DNA from: Sporocytophaga myxococcoides
Lineage (GTDB): Bacteria > Bacteroidota > Bacteroidia > Cytophagales > Cytophagaceae
Direction of reading: 5' to 3'
DNA: 64,000 bases
Assembly (NCBI RefSeq): GCF_000775915.1
Contig: NZ_BBLT01000003.1
Span: forward strand, 186,001 to 250,000
Part shown: one piece after another, positions 1-8,981 of the stretch
Layout: each line of letters starts with the position of its first letter
How positions within the stretch are numbered: position 1 is the stretch's first letter
The notes under the pieces: model-generated
What the model was told of the DNA's origin: nothing
Databases searched by the model: none
What the model saw: only the letters and a program-made list of their open reading frames with translations
Position numbers and translations under genes: made by a program

Positions 1-380
1 GACAAGGAACAAATTCAGTTGTTATAAAATTTGGCAATGACGATGCCAGCATCTCTGTTGTGGCTTCAAACACAGGAGGGACTTCAGTTTCTCCTGCTAA
101 ATTAATTGATGTTCGTCCGGCAGGAATCAACGATGGTCAGGCCGGGTCTATTAAAATTTATCCAAATCCTTCTAATCATGAATTCTTAATGGATTTGTCA
201 ACGCTTCAAGGAGAAGCAATCGTTAAGGTTTATGATTTGAATTCTAATCTTCTTGTTGATCAGAAAGAGGTACTTTCCAGCTCCCAGGTAGCTTTCGGGG
301 CTGATTATCCTGCTGGATTCTATATTATTGAATTGATTACAGATAAAGGAAACTTTAGATGTAAGCTGGTGAAGCAATAA
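1..380 (+). CDS. C-terminal end of a T9SS-exported protein (5' end outside window)
   Basis: The reading frame beginning at base 3 is open from the left edge to the TAA at 378-380, so this is the 3' part of a larger gene; the GTG at 60 is not a convincing start. The last ~75 residues form a type A T9SS sorting domain: a KIYPNPSN entry motif, a middle KVYDLNSNLL strand and a closing GFYIIELITDKGNFRCKLVK segment. Such domains direct proteins through the outer membrane in Bacteroidota and are then removed. The preceding ~35 residues are Ser/Thr/Gly-rich linker. The catalytic or binding part of the protein lies upstream of the window, so its function is unknown. Confidence 0.85.
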   Translation, partial: QGTNSVVIKFGNDDASISVVASNTGGTSVSPAKLIDVRPAGINDGQAGSIKIYPNPSNHEFLMDLSTLQGEAIVKVYDLNSNLLVDQKEVLSSSQVAFGADYPAGFYIIELITDKGNFRCKLVKQ

Positions 381-397
381 ATTAAAACATTCATTTT

Positions 398-443
398 AAA
401 AGAGGGAGATAGGAGATAAAAATCAGGTCTCCCTCTTTTTATT
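398..443 (+). terminator. Rho-independent terminator
   Basis: A 12-bp perfect stem (398-409 with 428-439, AAAAGAGGGAGA/TCTCCCTCTTTT) ends in a T run. It lies 18 bases after the stop of the partial T9SS cargo gene. Confidence 0.85.
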
Positions 444-986
444 GGTTTTCTATTTATTATAATTTAAAGTTGAATAAAGTCTGACTTACAGCAATAGTCT
501 TTTTCCTTGATTTTTTTTGTTCAACTTTCTTATCTTATTCTTGCAGATCATTATGCGAATTTTTATCGGTTTTTTGTCTTCTTCTTTCTTTAACCAAAAA
601 GTAGGATTTTTATTTAAATGTTTAAAATTCAATTCACTATTACCATTTGTATATAATCAGATAGTTCAGTTAGGTTTGTGCCATTTCATTTTATGGACAA
701 ACTGGTGGTAGTAGGGAAAAGCACATTTGTTTTTAGGCCATTAAATTTGCCTTTTTTATGTTTAGTTTATAATTCATCTAAGTTAGAGATAAGTTTTAGT
801 ATTCCTTTGTAATTCAGTCAACTATATCACTACGAATGGTTCTTACTTCATTTTGATTAAATATTTAAGCACGAAATTTAAAAAACAGTGGTGATTTATT
901 ACATCATTGTTATTAGATAGAGAATCTCTTCGGCTTTTAATGCAATTTTTTATTTGTAAATTGATAGATTGTAGAGAAGCCTTCTA
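444..986. other. AT-rich intergenic region upstream of the GH9 cellulase
   Basis: No supported gene. One short frame (517-711) is T-rich, hydrophobic only through its poly-T composition, and resembles no known protein. The region should hold the promoter of the cellulase gene, but no clean TTG-N19-TAnnTTTG pair was found. Confidence 0.5.
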
Positions 987-3900
987 ATGAAAAAGATTTA
1001 TTGTATTTTATTTATCCTCATCAGTTTTAGTCAATCACTGTTTTCTCAGACTCTCACAAATGCAGATTATCAAAAAGCATTGTGGATGACCACAAGATTT
1101 TATGGAGCTCAAAGATCTGGTGATAATAACTGGACTATTTATAATCATTTACCGGCTGGTGTGCCTGCAGGTTTAAGAGGTAAGGCCTTTATTGCTGATG
1201 CAGACGGGGCACATGACCTTTCCGGCGGTTGGCATGATTGCGGGGATCATGTAAAGTTTGGGCAGACGCAGTTTTATTCTGCTTATATTCTCCTCAAAGG
1301 TTATGCAGAATTTAAGACTGGATATGATGATAGGTATTCATTCGATTATCAAGGATATAAAGCTGCAAATAAGTGGAATTTTGAAGATAATGCCCATGAT
1401 CCAAATTGTATTCCTGATGTCTTGGATGAAATGAAACATGAGGCAGAGTTTCTTATTAAATGTATTCCAAATTCATCTACATTTTATTACCAGGTAGGAA
1501 AAGGTGGTTGTCCAGGAGATCATTGCAGGTGGGAGACCGCAGTTAAAATGCAGACCAACGACGCAAATAATGGTGGACAGCCAAGACCAGTATATAAAAA
1601 TCCTCAGGATGCTTCAATGCCGTCTTTCTGTGGTGCCACACTAGCATTAATGTCAAGAATGTATAAAAAATTTGATGCGGCTTTTGCAGCCACTTGTCTT
1701 CAACATGCCGTCTATGCATATAATTATGCCAAGGCAAATCCTGGTACTGTTGGCTCTGCAGGGGGTGGCCAGTATGGAGCAAAAACAAATTGGAAGGATG
1801 ATTTTGCTACTTTGTGTGCAGAGTTGTATTGGGCTACAGGTAATGTTGCTTATAGGACGGAAGCCATTAGCCAGGGACCAATAACTCCGAACATGGGTTA
1901 TACTTTTGATTATGCAAATACAGGGGAGATTGCCTTGTATAATTTGGCTGTGTTAGGAGATGCAGCTTCATTAACTACATTTAATAACCGAATAACCGGT
2001 CACTTTCTGGCGGATGGAAGCAGAAATGGGCAAGGGGTTTATAATGCTCACGGAGGAGGTTGGGGGGCATTACGCTACAATGCTAATTCATCTTTTCTAA
2101 TTGCCTTATACTGCAAGCTAAATAACAATTATACAGCTCCTGTTCTGGAAAAGCTGCACAAGGATATAGATTATATAATGGGAGCAAATACTTCCAAAAG
2201 ATCTTATATCGTAGGGTTCGTTCCTGGAGGAACTGGCTATGTTTCCCCTCTAAAACCCCACCATCGGAATGCATTTCTTAGAGATGACAACCCAGCCGGA
2301 ACGGATAACAGTCTTACAATTCCAGCAAAAAATCAACAGTTGGGAGCTTTGGTTGGCGGTAAACGCGATGGTACCTATAATGACAATCGGGAAGATTATG
2401 TTAATTCAGAAGTTGGTATAGATTATAATGCAGGATTAGTTGGTGCTCTTGGATTTATTAATTCAAGAGTTGCTCCTGTGGATACAAATAAATTTTGTGG
2501 AAATCCACCAACATGTGAAATCCCATCTCTTGGAGCAGACATAAGCACTTGTGGCACTACTTTTCCTATTCAGTTAAACTCAAATACATCTGCAGGTAGT
2601 TCAATAAGATTTACATGGAAGAAGATCAGTCCGACCGCATCTGTTCTTGTAAACAGTAGTGGTAATGCTGCCGATAATAAATATGCAGTTACGGCAGCTA
2701 ACGGCGCAGGAACGTATGTAGTGATAAGAGATTCCTTAGATGCAGCGAATGCTGTTGCCTGCAGTAAGTCAGATACTATTGTCATCAGCAGTACATTGCC
2801 TGTCCCTGTTTTATCACCGACTGGTGCTATCGATTTATGCAATCCGGCCTTTGTAAATCTTACAGTTACAAATGCTGCAGGTTTTCCAGGCTCTACCATC
2901 TGGCAATGGAGCCTCGATGGTAATAACCTGACAGGAGAAGAAGCCCAAGCGTTGCTTAATGTGAGAAAAGCAGGAGTTTATAAAATTGCTGCAAGTATAG
3001 CAGGTTGTACAACCACAGAAGCAAGTATAACTATTACTTCAAGTATGCCTATCCCCGTTGATGGTTGTGCTTCTGCTGCTCCAATTAAACTTTCAATAGC
3101 TGGCGCCACTGGAGGGCCATATAACTGGTATGCGACAGCAACTTCTACTACTCCTTTGGCTACCGGAGTTACTACCTTTGATGCACCGGCTGCCGGAACA
3201 TACTATGTTCAGGATATGAGCAGTACTGCAGGAAGTGTTGGGCCAACTACAGTATATAGCGGTGGCAGCAGCTGGGGAGCTGCTCCTGCCGGTAATGTTT
3301 TACTATTTAATGTCACTAAGGATTTTACTCTTACTTCATTCAAAGTGCCGTTTGGAAATATTTATTCTAACAATACTGCTGCAACTATTACTGTGGAAAT
3401 AGTGAATAGTTCAGGAGTACCACTTAGTCCTGTCAAGACATTTACATCAGAGCCTGTAAATGTCACTACAGCAATGGCAAATAGTCTGATTACCTTTAAT
3501 TTCACAGGATTTGACATCAAATCTGCCTGGGGAGCGAATCTTGGAATGAGGATATCTTTTCTCAATCTGAATGGTGAGCCTTTCTGGCATTCCACAGGAG
3601 CATCATATCCTTATGTTTCTAATCCTTCAGGAATTGTATCAATTACAGGAACTCTCGGAGGACAAGCCGATGCAAATGATTACATGTATTTCTATGACTG
3701 GAAAATTTCAACTGGAAATAACTGTAGTAGGCTGCCGGTTATTGCAACTATTGGCGCTGGTTGTGAGATTACTCCTGTAAGATTATTGGAGTTTAAGGGA
3801 ACTCGAGAAAATAATGTTACTTCCTTAAGCTGGATTACTGCATCAGAGGAAAACAGCAGTTATTTCGAAATACAGAGATCCACTAATGGTAAAGAATTTA

Positions 3901-4307
3901 CCGGAATCGGAAAGGTTCAGGCAGCGGGTATCAGCTCATCTGTCTTATATTACACATTTGAAGACCGATATCCTGTTAATGGTTTGTTCTATTATCGACT
4001 GAAGCAGGTTGATTTTGATGGGTCACATGAGTTAAGTAAAATTGTTACTGTTTCTAATGAGGATCAGACAAGAATAAGTCTTGTCCCAAATCCTTTTCTG
4101 AAATCATCTCAATTGTCAATAGTTTCTCCATATAACAGCAGCTATTCTGCATATGTGGTTGACCTCTCGGGTATGATAGTGGAAACAGCAGAAAATCTTG
4201 GAGTAGGGGAAAAAGTTGATATCGGAGCTTCATTAAGCTCTGGAATGTATCTTCTAAAAGTAGTTGTGCATGGAAAGACATACCATGTGAAGATGGTTAA
4301 GAATTGA
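987..4307 (+). CDS. Multidomain GH9 endoglucanase with T9SS sorting domain
   Basis: A secreted cellulase of 1106 residues. Residues 1-20 are a signal peptide (MKKIYCILFILISFSQSLFS). Residues ~22-500 are a glycoside hydrolase family 9 (alpha/alpha)6 domain. It shows GGWHDCGDHVKFG (~80-92) with the Asp pair of the usual DAGDH site (here DCGDH), the substrate-site KPHHRN (~423) and NREDYVNSEVGIDYNA (~466-481) with the acid Glu. Ig/PKD-like Cys-containing repeats follow (~505-740), then a beta-rich module (~745-930) and an FN3-like module (~935-1020, EIQRSTNGKEF...YYRLKQVDFDG). The T9SS type A domain is last (VPNPF...GMYLLKVVVHGKTYHVKMVKN). The substrate is probably beta-1,4-glucan outside the cell; GH9 members act on cellulose or mixed-linkage glucans. 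No classical CBM is recognised, but the ~745-930 module could bind carbohydrate (inference). It stands alone between two terminators. Confidence 0.95.
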   Translation: MKKIYCILFILISFSQSLFSQTLTNADYQKALWMTTRFYGAQRSGDNNWTIYNHLPAGVPAGLRGKAFIADADGAHDLSGGWHDCGDHVKFGQTQFYSAYILLKGYAEFKTGYDDRYSFDYQGYKAANKWNFEDNAHDPNCIPDVLDEMKHEAEFLIKCIPNSSTFYYQVGKGGCPGDHCRWETAVKMQTNDANNGGQPRPVYKNPQDASMPSFCGATLALMSRMYKKFDAAFAATCLQHAVYAYNYAKANPGTVGSAGGGQYGAKTNWKDDFATLCAELYWATGNVAYRTEAISQGPITPNMGYTFDYANTGEIALYNLAVLGDAASLTTFNNRITGHFLADGSRNGQGVYNAHGGGWGALRYNANSSFLIALYCKLNNNYTAPVLEKLHKDIDYIMGANTSKRSYIVGFVPGGTGYVSPLKPHHRNAFLRDDNPAGTDNSLTIPAKNQQLGALVGGKRDGTYNDNREDYVNSEVGIDYNAGLVGALGFINSRVAPVDTNKFCGNPPTCEIPSLGADISTCGTTFPIQLNSNTSAGSSIRFTWKKISPTASVLVNSSGNAADNKYAVTAANGAGTYVVIRDSLDAANAVACSKSDTIVISSTLPVPVLSPTGAIDLCNPAFVNLTVTNAAGFPGSTIWQWSLDGNNLTGEEAQALLNVRKAGVYKIAASIAGCTTTEASITITSSMPIPVDGCASAAPIKLSIAGATGGPYNWYATATSTTPLATGVTTFDAPAAGTYYVQDMSSTAGSVGPTTVYSGGSSWGAAPAGNVLLFNVTKDFTLTSFKVPFGNIYSNNTAATITVEIVNSSGVPLSPVKTFTSEPVNVTTAMANSLITFNFTGFDIKSAWGANLGMRISFLNLNGEPFWHSTGASYPYVSNPSGIVSITGTLGGQADANDYMYFYDWKISTGNNCSRLPVIATIGAGCEITPVRLLEFKGTRENNVTSLSWITASEENSSYFEIQRSTNGKEFTGIGKVQAAGISSSVLYYTFEDRYPVNGLFYYRLKQVDFDGSHELSKIVTVSNEDQTRISLVPNPFLKSSQLSIVSPYNSSYSAYVVDLSGMIVETAENLGVGEKVDIGASLSSGMYLLKVVVHGKTYHVKMVKN

Positions 4308-4308
4308 G

Positions 4309-4347
4309 TTATAAGTACTAAGTTAAAAGTTAAAAGTTTAAAGTTAA
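4309..4347 (+). repeat. Heptad-periodic AAGTTAA tract after the GH9 stop codon
   Basis: Directly after the GH9 TGA lies a run of ~7-nt units (AGTTATA, AGTTAAA, AGTTAAA, AGTTTAA, AGTTAAA). It is one of a family in this window found at gene 3' ends. It is roughly complementary to the inverted copy at 4464-4492, so the two could form a large foldback around the terminator. Confidence 0.7.
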
Positions 4348-4425
4348 ATACATTGAAAGGCTATCTTGATGAAGGTTGCCTTTCTCTTTTTCATTGCTTT
4401 TGCGTTATCAGCTATACATAAATGC

Positions 4426-4463
4426 AAGAGGGAAGACAATCTTTGCAGATGCTCTTCCCTCTT
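4426..4463. terminator. Hairpin terminator between convergent genes
   Basis: An 11-bp perfect stem (4426-4436 with 4453-4463, AAGAGGGAAGA/TCTTCCCTCTT) followed by TTT on the plus strand. It lies between the GH9 gene and the convergent 159-residue membrane protein. A weaker GAAAGGC/GCCTTTC stem with a T-rich tail sits just upstream (~4355-4390). Confidence 0.7.
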
Positions 4464-4492
4464 TTAGCTTTCAACTTATAACTTACAACTTA
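4464..4492 (-). repeat. Heptad-periodic tract at the 3' end of the 4490-4969 gene
   Basis: Read on the minus strand, the stop codon TAA is followed at once by units GTTGTAA, GTTATAA, GTTGAAA, GCTAAAA. It has the same 7-nt periodicity as the tract after the GH9 gene, in the opposite orientation. Confidence 0.65.
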
Positions 4493-4969
4493 TTTAATAT
4501 ATTCTTTCCTTTTCAAAATGCTATCCATAAAACGAATATCATTATCTGAATTGAAGATCTTAAAAGGCAAGTGAATAATCTGAGCCTTGTTGATGATAAG
4601 CAAATATGCGTCCTTAGATTTTTCTGCAGCTACTACCATATTCCATTGAATCGGACTTCCTTGTTTAGGGTTTAATTTGATGAGTACCTGTCTGCTATCA
4701 ATTTCATAGGTAAGTTTATCAAACATTATTTGATTTTGTGGTAATTGGGTAACTCCGGTAAACTGTATCGCCCAGAAAAGGATGTATCCAACAACAGCGA
4801 TGATTGCAGTAACAATAAACCACCATTTGTAATCCGGAAGGAAAAAGGCGATACATCCGAACAATATTGGTCCGAATATATACCACCATTGTTTTTTGAC
4901 AAGGTTTGTAAGGGCAATCTTTACGTAAGTGTTTTTAGGTAACTGGTACTTTTTAGTTTTGATAATCAT
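4490..4969 (-). CDS. Two-TM membrane protein, YcxB-like
   Basis: A 159-residue protein with a short basic N-terminus, two adjacent membrane segments (~30-46, FGPILFGCIAFFLP, and ~50-70, WFIVTAIIAVVGYILFWAI) and a soluble C-terminal half. The C-terminal half (ITYEID-like strand, QIIHLPFKIF near the end) resembles the YcxB-like domain found after two TM helices in many bacteria; this assignment rests on architecture and is tentative. It starts 31 bases downstream of nadC on the same strand and is probably cotranscribed with it. Function unknown. Confidence 0.75.
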   Translation of the reverse strand: MIIKTKKYQLPKNTYVKIALTNLVKKQWWYIFGPILFGCIAFFLPDYKWWFIVTAIIAVVGYILFWAIQFTGVTQLPQNQIMFDKLTYEIDSRQVLIKLNPKQGSPIQWNMVVAAEKSKDAYLLIINKAQIIHLPFKIFNSDNDIRFMDSILKRKEYIK

Positions 4970-5000
4970 AATTCCCTGATTCTTCTGTATATAAGTTTTT

Positions 5001-5852
5001 TTAAAATGCTTTTAGACTAAGATCCAGACTTTTGAAGGAGTGGGTCAAAGCTCCACAGGAAATATAGTCAACTCCTGTTAGGGCATAGGATCTTATGGTA
5101 GATTCATTTATGCCTCCCGATGCCTCAGTTTCATATTTTCTGGCGATTAATTCCACGGCTTCTTTCATAAGCTCAGGACTCATATTGTCAAGCATAATCC
5201 TGTCAATACCTCCTGTATTGAGTACTTCTTCCACTTCTTTAAGAGATCGTGTTTCCACTTCTATTTTTAATGATAAAGAATGTTTCTCAAGGTAATTTCT
5301 GGTTGATTCTATTGCTTGTTTTATTCCCCCTGCAAAATCAATATGATTGTCTTTAAGGATAATCATATCATATAAACCGAATCTGTGATTAACCCCACCT
5401 CCAATAGAAACAGCCCATTTTTCAGGCAAACGGAAATTAGGAGTGGTTTTTCTAGTATCCAGAAGTTTACAGCCAGTATCCCTGATTAGCTCATTAAAAG
5501 TTGTTGTAAGCGTTGCAATTCCGCTCATTCTTTGCATACAATTGAGCACTAGTCTCTCTCCTGTTAGGATTGACCTGGCTCTGCCATGTACTTTAAAAGC
5601 AACATCTTTTGGCTTTACTCTGATTCCATCAGGAATAAGAACTTCCATTTTGAGGTCCGGATCCACTCTTGAAAATATCATTTCTGCAAGTGCTATGCCG
5701 GCTAATACCCCCTCATCTTTTACTAAAAGCTGAGCTTTATTAATGGCATCTGGAGGAACAGAAGCCAATGTGGAATGATCGCCTGTTCCGACGTCCTCCG
5801 CAAGAGCTGAGTCTATAAACTCAAATATTGCTTGTTCTGAAAGAAAATTCAC
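5001..5852 (-). CDS. nadC: Nicotinate-nucleotide pyrophosphorylase (carboxylating)
   Basis: Quinolinate phosphoribosyltransferase of de novo NAD synthesis: quinolinate + PRPP gives nicotinate mononucleotide, CO2 and PPi, in the cytoplasm. The 283 residues match the family length. Visible motifs are an N-terminal EDVGTGDHST, the substrate-site LDTRKTTPNFR, VNHRFGLYDMIILKDNHI with the conserved Arg/Lys/His residues, EVE near 198-200, and the C-terminal barrel segment SGGINESTIRSYALTGVDY. It is preceded on the same strand by a terminator that separates it from the DUF4783 gene, and followed closely by the YcxB-like gene. No nadA or nadB is present in the window. Confidence 0.96.
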   Translation of the reverse strand: MNFLSEQAIFEFIDSALAEDVGTGDHSTLASVPPDAINKAQLLVKDEGVLAGIALAEMIFSRVDPDLKMEVLIPDGIRVKPKDVAFKVHGRARSILTGERLVLNCMQRMSGIATLTTTFNELIRDTGCKLLDTRKTTPNFRLPEKWAVSIGGGVNHRFGLYDMIILKDNHIDFAGGIKQAIESTRNYLEKHSLSLKIEVETRSLKEVEEVLNTGGIDRIMLDNMSPELMKEAVELIARKYETEASGGINESTIRSYALTGVDYISCGALTHSFKSLDLSLKAF

Positions 5853-5860
5853 GGGACAAA

Positions 5861-5890
5861 AATAAAAAAAGCTCCGAATATCTTCAGAGC
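5861..5890 (-). terminator. Terminator of the DUF4783 gene
   Basis: On the minus strand an 8-bp stem with one mismatch (5871-5878 with 5883-5890, GCTC.GAA/TTC.GAGC) is followed by a T run (A run on plus at 5863-5870). It lies between the DUF4783 stop and the nadC start. Confidence 0.6.
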
Positions 5891-5917
5891 CTTCGAGAAA
5901 TTTGCGTTATTTATTAT

Positions 5918-6313
5918 TTACTCTTCAAATACTATTGAATCAATCAGGTAACTTCCGCGAAACTGTTTAACAACTGTTATTACCCTGAATGTGCCTCCAT
6001 TATACATATATTTTCCGATTGTGTACTTCATTCCTTCTTTAGAAGAACCCTGGTGTACATATTGAAAATCTGTAGGAGGGTATTGTTTGAAAAAATCTCT
6101 TAGTACGAATTCTGCCTGCGTTTTGCTATAGGTTTTTTTATCTTCCTTATTCAGGCCAATTTCCACCATATCATTAAAATATTTCGAAATATCTTTTGAG
6201 CTTCCCGCTTTTAAGGCATTTTTAGTGCCCTCAAGCACATCGGACTGGCCTACTACATTCTTACTAAATATCATTAGAAGTAGAGTAAGAATTAAAAAAG
6301 AGTGATTTCTCAT
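5918..6313 (-). CDS. DUF4783 family exported protein
   Basis: A 131-residue protein with an N-terminal signal peptide (~1-22, cleaved near VVGQ) and a compact alpha+beta domain (NDMVEIGLNKED...SKTQAEFVLRDFFKQYPP...GTFRVITVVKQFRGSYLIDSIVFEE). The pattern matches DUF4783, a small NTF2-like family of Bacteroidota commonly encoded next to nadC. No catalytic residues can be named. It is probably periplasmic. It lies upstream of nadC with a terminator between them, so read-through coupling would be partial at best. Confidence 0.85.
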   Translation of the reverse strand: MRNHSFLILTLLLMIFSKNVVGQSDVLEGTKNALKAGSSKDISKYFNDMVEIGLNKEDKKTYSKTQAEFVLRDFFKQYPPTDFQYVHQGSSKEGMKYTIGKYMYNGGTFRVITVVKQFRGSYLIDSIVFEE

Positions 6314-6553
6314 AAATTAACTCGAATTTTAATATTTTTCATGTATGCTAAAATTATGCCAATAAATTAAAAGAAATTAATTTAAATAAGTATAGGTCAT
6401 TAAAAAATCTTGTAAATCATTTAAATCCATCACTGATTATATCTTATAAATTAATCATTAACAGTAACATTTTTTTTGTTGTTAATCCTGGTTGACTTTT
6501 AACTTTTTTAAATTTTAAGTAACTAGTGATCGTTTTTAAAAATAAGTACTGAA

Positions 6554-8077
6554 ATGAATAAGAAGGTAATCCTAATCATTATGGATGGATGGGGCCTTGG
6601 ATCAAATCCTGAGGTTTCTGCAATTGCCAAAGCAAACACTGAATTTGTTGATTCTTTATATGCAAAATATCCCAATAGCAAATTGGAGGCTTCGGGACTT
6701 GCAGTTGGGCTGCCAGAAGGTCAAATGGGTAACAGTGAAGTTGGTCACATGAATCTCGGTGCGGGAAGGGTTGTTTACCAGGATCTTGTGAAAATTAATA
6801 AGGCGGTGGAAGAGTTCACACTGGAGCACGAACAGGCTTTGGTTGACGCACTTGATTATGCGAAAATGAACAACAAGAAAGTCCATTTTATGGGCTTGGT
6901 TTCTGATGGAGGAGTTCACTCTCATATTAACCACCTGAAAGGTCTCTGCAGTATTGCAAAGAAAAAAGGTCTTGAAAATGTGTTTATACATGCATTTACG
7001 GATGGTAGAGATACCGATCCAAAAGGTGGGATAGGTTACATCAGTGACCTGCAAAAGCATCTTGATGGTTCAGCAGGAAAGATTGCTTCTGTTATAGGAA
7101 GATATTACTCTATGGACAGAGATAATAGATGGGAACGTGTTAAGCTTGCTTATGATCTCCTTGTTCATGGTGCCGGTACTAAAACCAAAGACGTTCAAAA
7201 GTCAATCCTTGATTCATACGCTGAAGGAGTGACGGATGAATTTATTAAGCCACTCGTTGTGGTGAATGATAAAGATCAGCCACTTGCTCTTATTGAAGAA
7301 GGCGATGTAGTGCTTTGCTTTAACTTCAGAACAGACAGAGGAAGAGAAATTACAATAGCATTGACTCAGAAGGATTTTCCGGAGCAAAATATGAAAAAAC
7401 TTGATTTGTATTATGTAACACTTACAAATTATGATGATAGTTTTAAAGGAGTAAAAGTTATTTTTGATAAAGACAATCTAAATCAAACGCTTGGAGAGGT
7501 TTTGGCTGCGGCTGGGAAAAAGCAGATCAGGATTGCGGAAACAGAAAAGTATCCTCACGTGACTTTTTTCTTTTCCGGTGGAAGAGAAAAAGAATTTGAA
7601 GGTGAGAGCAGAATTTTGTGTCAGTCTCCTAAAGTAGCAACTTACGATTTGCAGCCTGAAATGAGCGCTTTTGAAATTAAAGACAAGATTATTGCTGAAA
7701 TTAAAAAGAAGGAAGTTGACTTTGTGTGCCTTAACTTTGCCAATCCTGATATGGTCGGACATACCGGGGTTTTCAGTGCAGCGGTAAAAGCAGTTGAAAC
7801 AGTAAATGAGTGTGTTGAAGCAATTGTAAAACAAGCATTGACAGATGGCTATACATGTCTTATCCTTGCAGATCATGGTAATGCGGATGTTATGATCAAT
7901 GAGGACGGCAGTCCTAATACTGCACATACTACTAACCTTGTTCCTTTTGTTGTGGTTGATAGCTCGTTTAAAGGAAAGCTAAAAGATGGTAAACTGGGGG
8001 ATGTTGCTCCTACGGTATTGGAGTTGATTGGGGTAGAAAAACCGAAAGAAATGACAGGGGTTTCTCTTTTAGGGTAA
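6554..8077 (+). CDS. gpmI: 2,3-bisphosphoglycerate-independent phosphoglycerate mutase
   Basis: A glycolytic and gluconeogenic enzyme interconverting 3- and 2-phosphoglycerate with a dimanganese site. The 507 residues are the normal family length. The N-terminal phosphatase-like part has IMDGWGLG and MGNSEVGHMNLGAGR, containing the catalytic Ser. The central phosphotransferase domain shows HAFTDGRDTDP and YYSMDRDNRWER. The C-terminal metal ligands appear in ANPDMVGHTG and LADHGNADVM. It is a single-gene unit divergent from the DUF4783 gene and closed by a strong terminator. Confidence 0.97.
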   Translation: MNKKVILIIMDGWGLGSNPEVSAIAKANTEFVDSLYAKYPNSKLEASGLAVGLPEGQMGNSEVGHMNLGAGRVVYQDLVKINKAVEEFTLEHEQALVDALDYAKMNNKKVHFMGLVSDGGVHSHINHLKGLCSIAKKKGLENVFIHAFTDGRDTDPKGGIGYISDLQKHLDGSAGKIASVIGRYYSMDRDNRWERVKLAYDLLVHGAGTKTKDVQKSILDSYAEGVTDEFIKPLVVVNDKDQPLALIEEGDVVLCFNFRTDRGREITIALTQKDFPEQNMKKLDLYYVTLTNYDDSFKGVKVIFDKDNLNQTLGEVLAAAGKKQIRIAETEKYPHVTFFFSGGREKEFEGESRILCQSPKVATYDLQPEMSAFEIKDKIIAEIKKKEVDFVCLNFANPDMVGHTGVFSAAVKAVETVNECVEAIVKQALTDGYTCLILADHGNADVMINEDGSPNTAHTTNLVPFVVVDSSFKGKLKDGKLGDVAPTVLELIGVEKPKEMTGVSLLG

Positions 8078-8099
8078 CTTAGATAAGTTTTTCTGTATA

Positions 8100-8138
8100 A
8101 AAAGGCTGAACTTTATTAAAGTTCAGCCTTTTCCTTTT
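8100..8138 (+). terminator. Terminator of gpmI
   Basis: A 15-bp perfect stem (8100-8114 with 8118-8132, AAAAGGCTGAACTTT/AAAGTTCAGCCTTTT), 3-nt loop and T-rich tail, 22 bases after the gpmI stop. Confidence 0.9.
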
Positions 8139-8981
8139 TAGAGATAATTCTGGCCTTTAATATCATTGCTTTTGGTAGCTTTTTACCTGATGTGGGGCCA
8201 TTTTTCATACATATATTTTTCGTAGCTCGTTTTTTTTATATCTGAATAACTAAAGCAAAATTGGTTTTAAAGCCTGTTGAATTGGCCAACTCTCCTTAAA
8301 CTTCTCCCAATTTTTTGATTCTATAGCTGTGATGGTCCAGTATTTAAAGTTTTGCCCCTAAATTATAGCCATTTGCTCAAATGTTATCTATTTTTTTTCA
8401 TTATGATATTAATTTTTGAGTCTAACATTCTTTTGCCATCCTAAAAATCGCTTTTCAAGTCATTTAATATGGTGAGGTTTGAAAATTCATCTTGTCATTT
8501 CCTATTTTAGCATTGAAAATAGACTTAGTTTTTGATTATTTGTTATAATTTTTAAAAAGTAGGCTAAAAAAATAACTATAAATTTAGAAATATAATATTT
8601 TAGTTATCTTATAGGTTAAAAAATGCAGGTTGTGTGCAGAAAAAAGCTGATTTTTTTAGGTTTTAAGGCCTTTTCTTGATTTTATTATATTTTTAGAAGT
8701 TGGTTGAAAATTGTATTATTCTTATTTTTTGAAAAATTAAGTTCTTTCAACTTTTTATTCCTGAATTGTATAATTTTAATTTAATGTGTTCATTTAGCCT
8801 GTTATTTGCATATTATTTAATATTTCTTTTGGATTTTTCTATTAGGCCTATTGACATGGAAATAAAAAATATCTAAGTTTACATAGGCTATATTATGATT
8901 ATTTCTATGTGAAAGACCAATTATTTTAACCTTTATTAATTAACCTTTATAAATTATTTACTAACTAAACAAACAAGTACT
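8139..8981. other. Long AT-rich non-coding region
   Basis: About 840 bases with no supported ORF on either strand and no RNA gene recognised. It is very T-rich. Its right end carries the probable porin promoter; the rest shows nothing that can be named. Confidence 0.5.
8851..8881 (+). promoter_or_regulatory. Candidate Bacteroidota-type promoter of the porin gene
   Basis: TTG at 8851-8853 and TAAGTTTA at 8874-8881, 20 bases apart, resembling the TTG / TAnnTTTG consensus with one mismatch at the last base. It implies a ~95-base 5' UTR. By eye only. Confidence 0.4.

Noticed and set aside
517-711. 64-codon ORF in the gap before the GH9 gene
   Set aside because: Very T-rich, hydrophobic by composition, no similarity to known proteins, and no ribosome-binding or promoter context.
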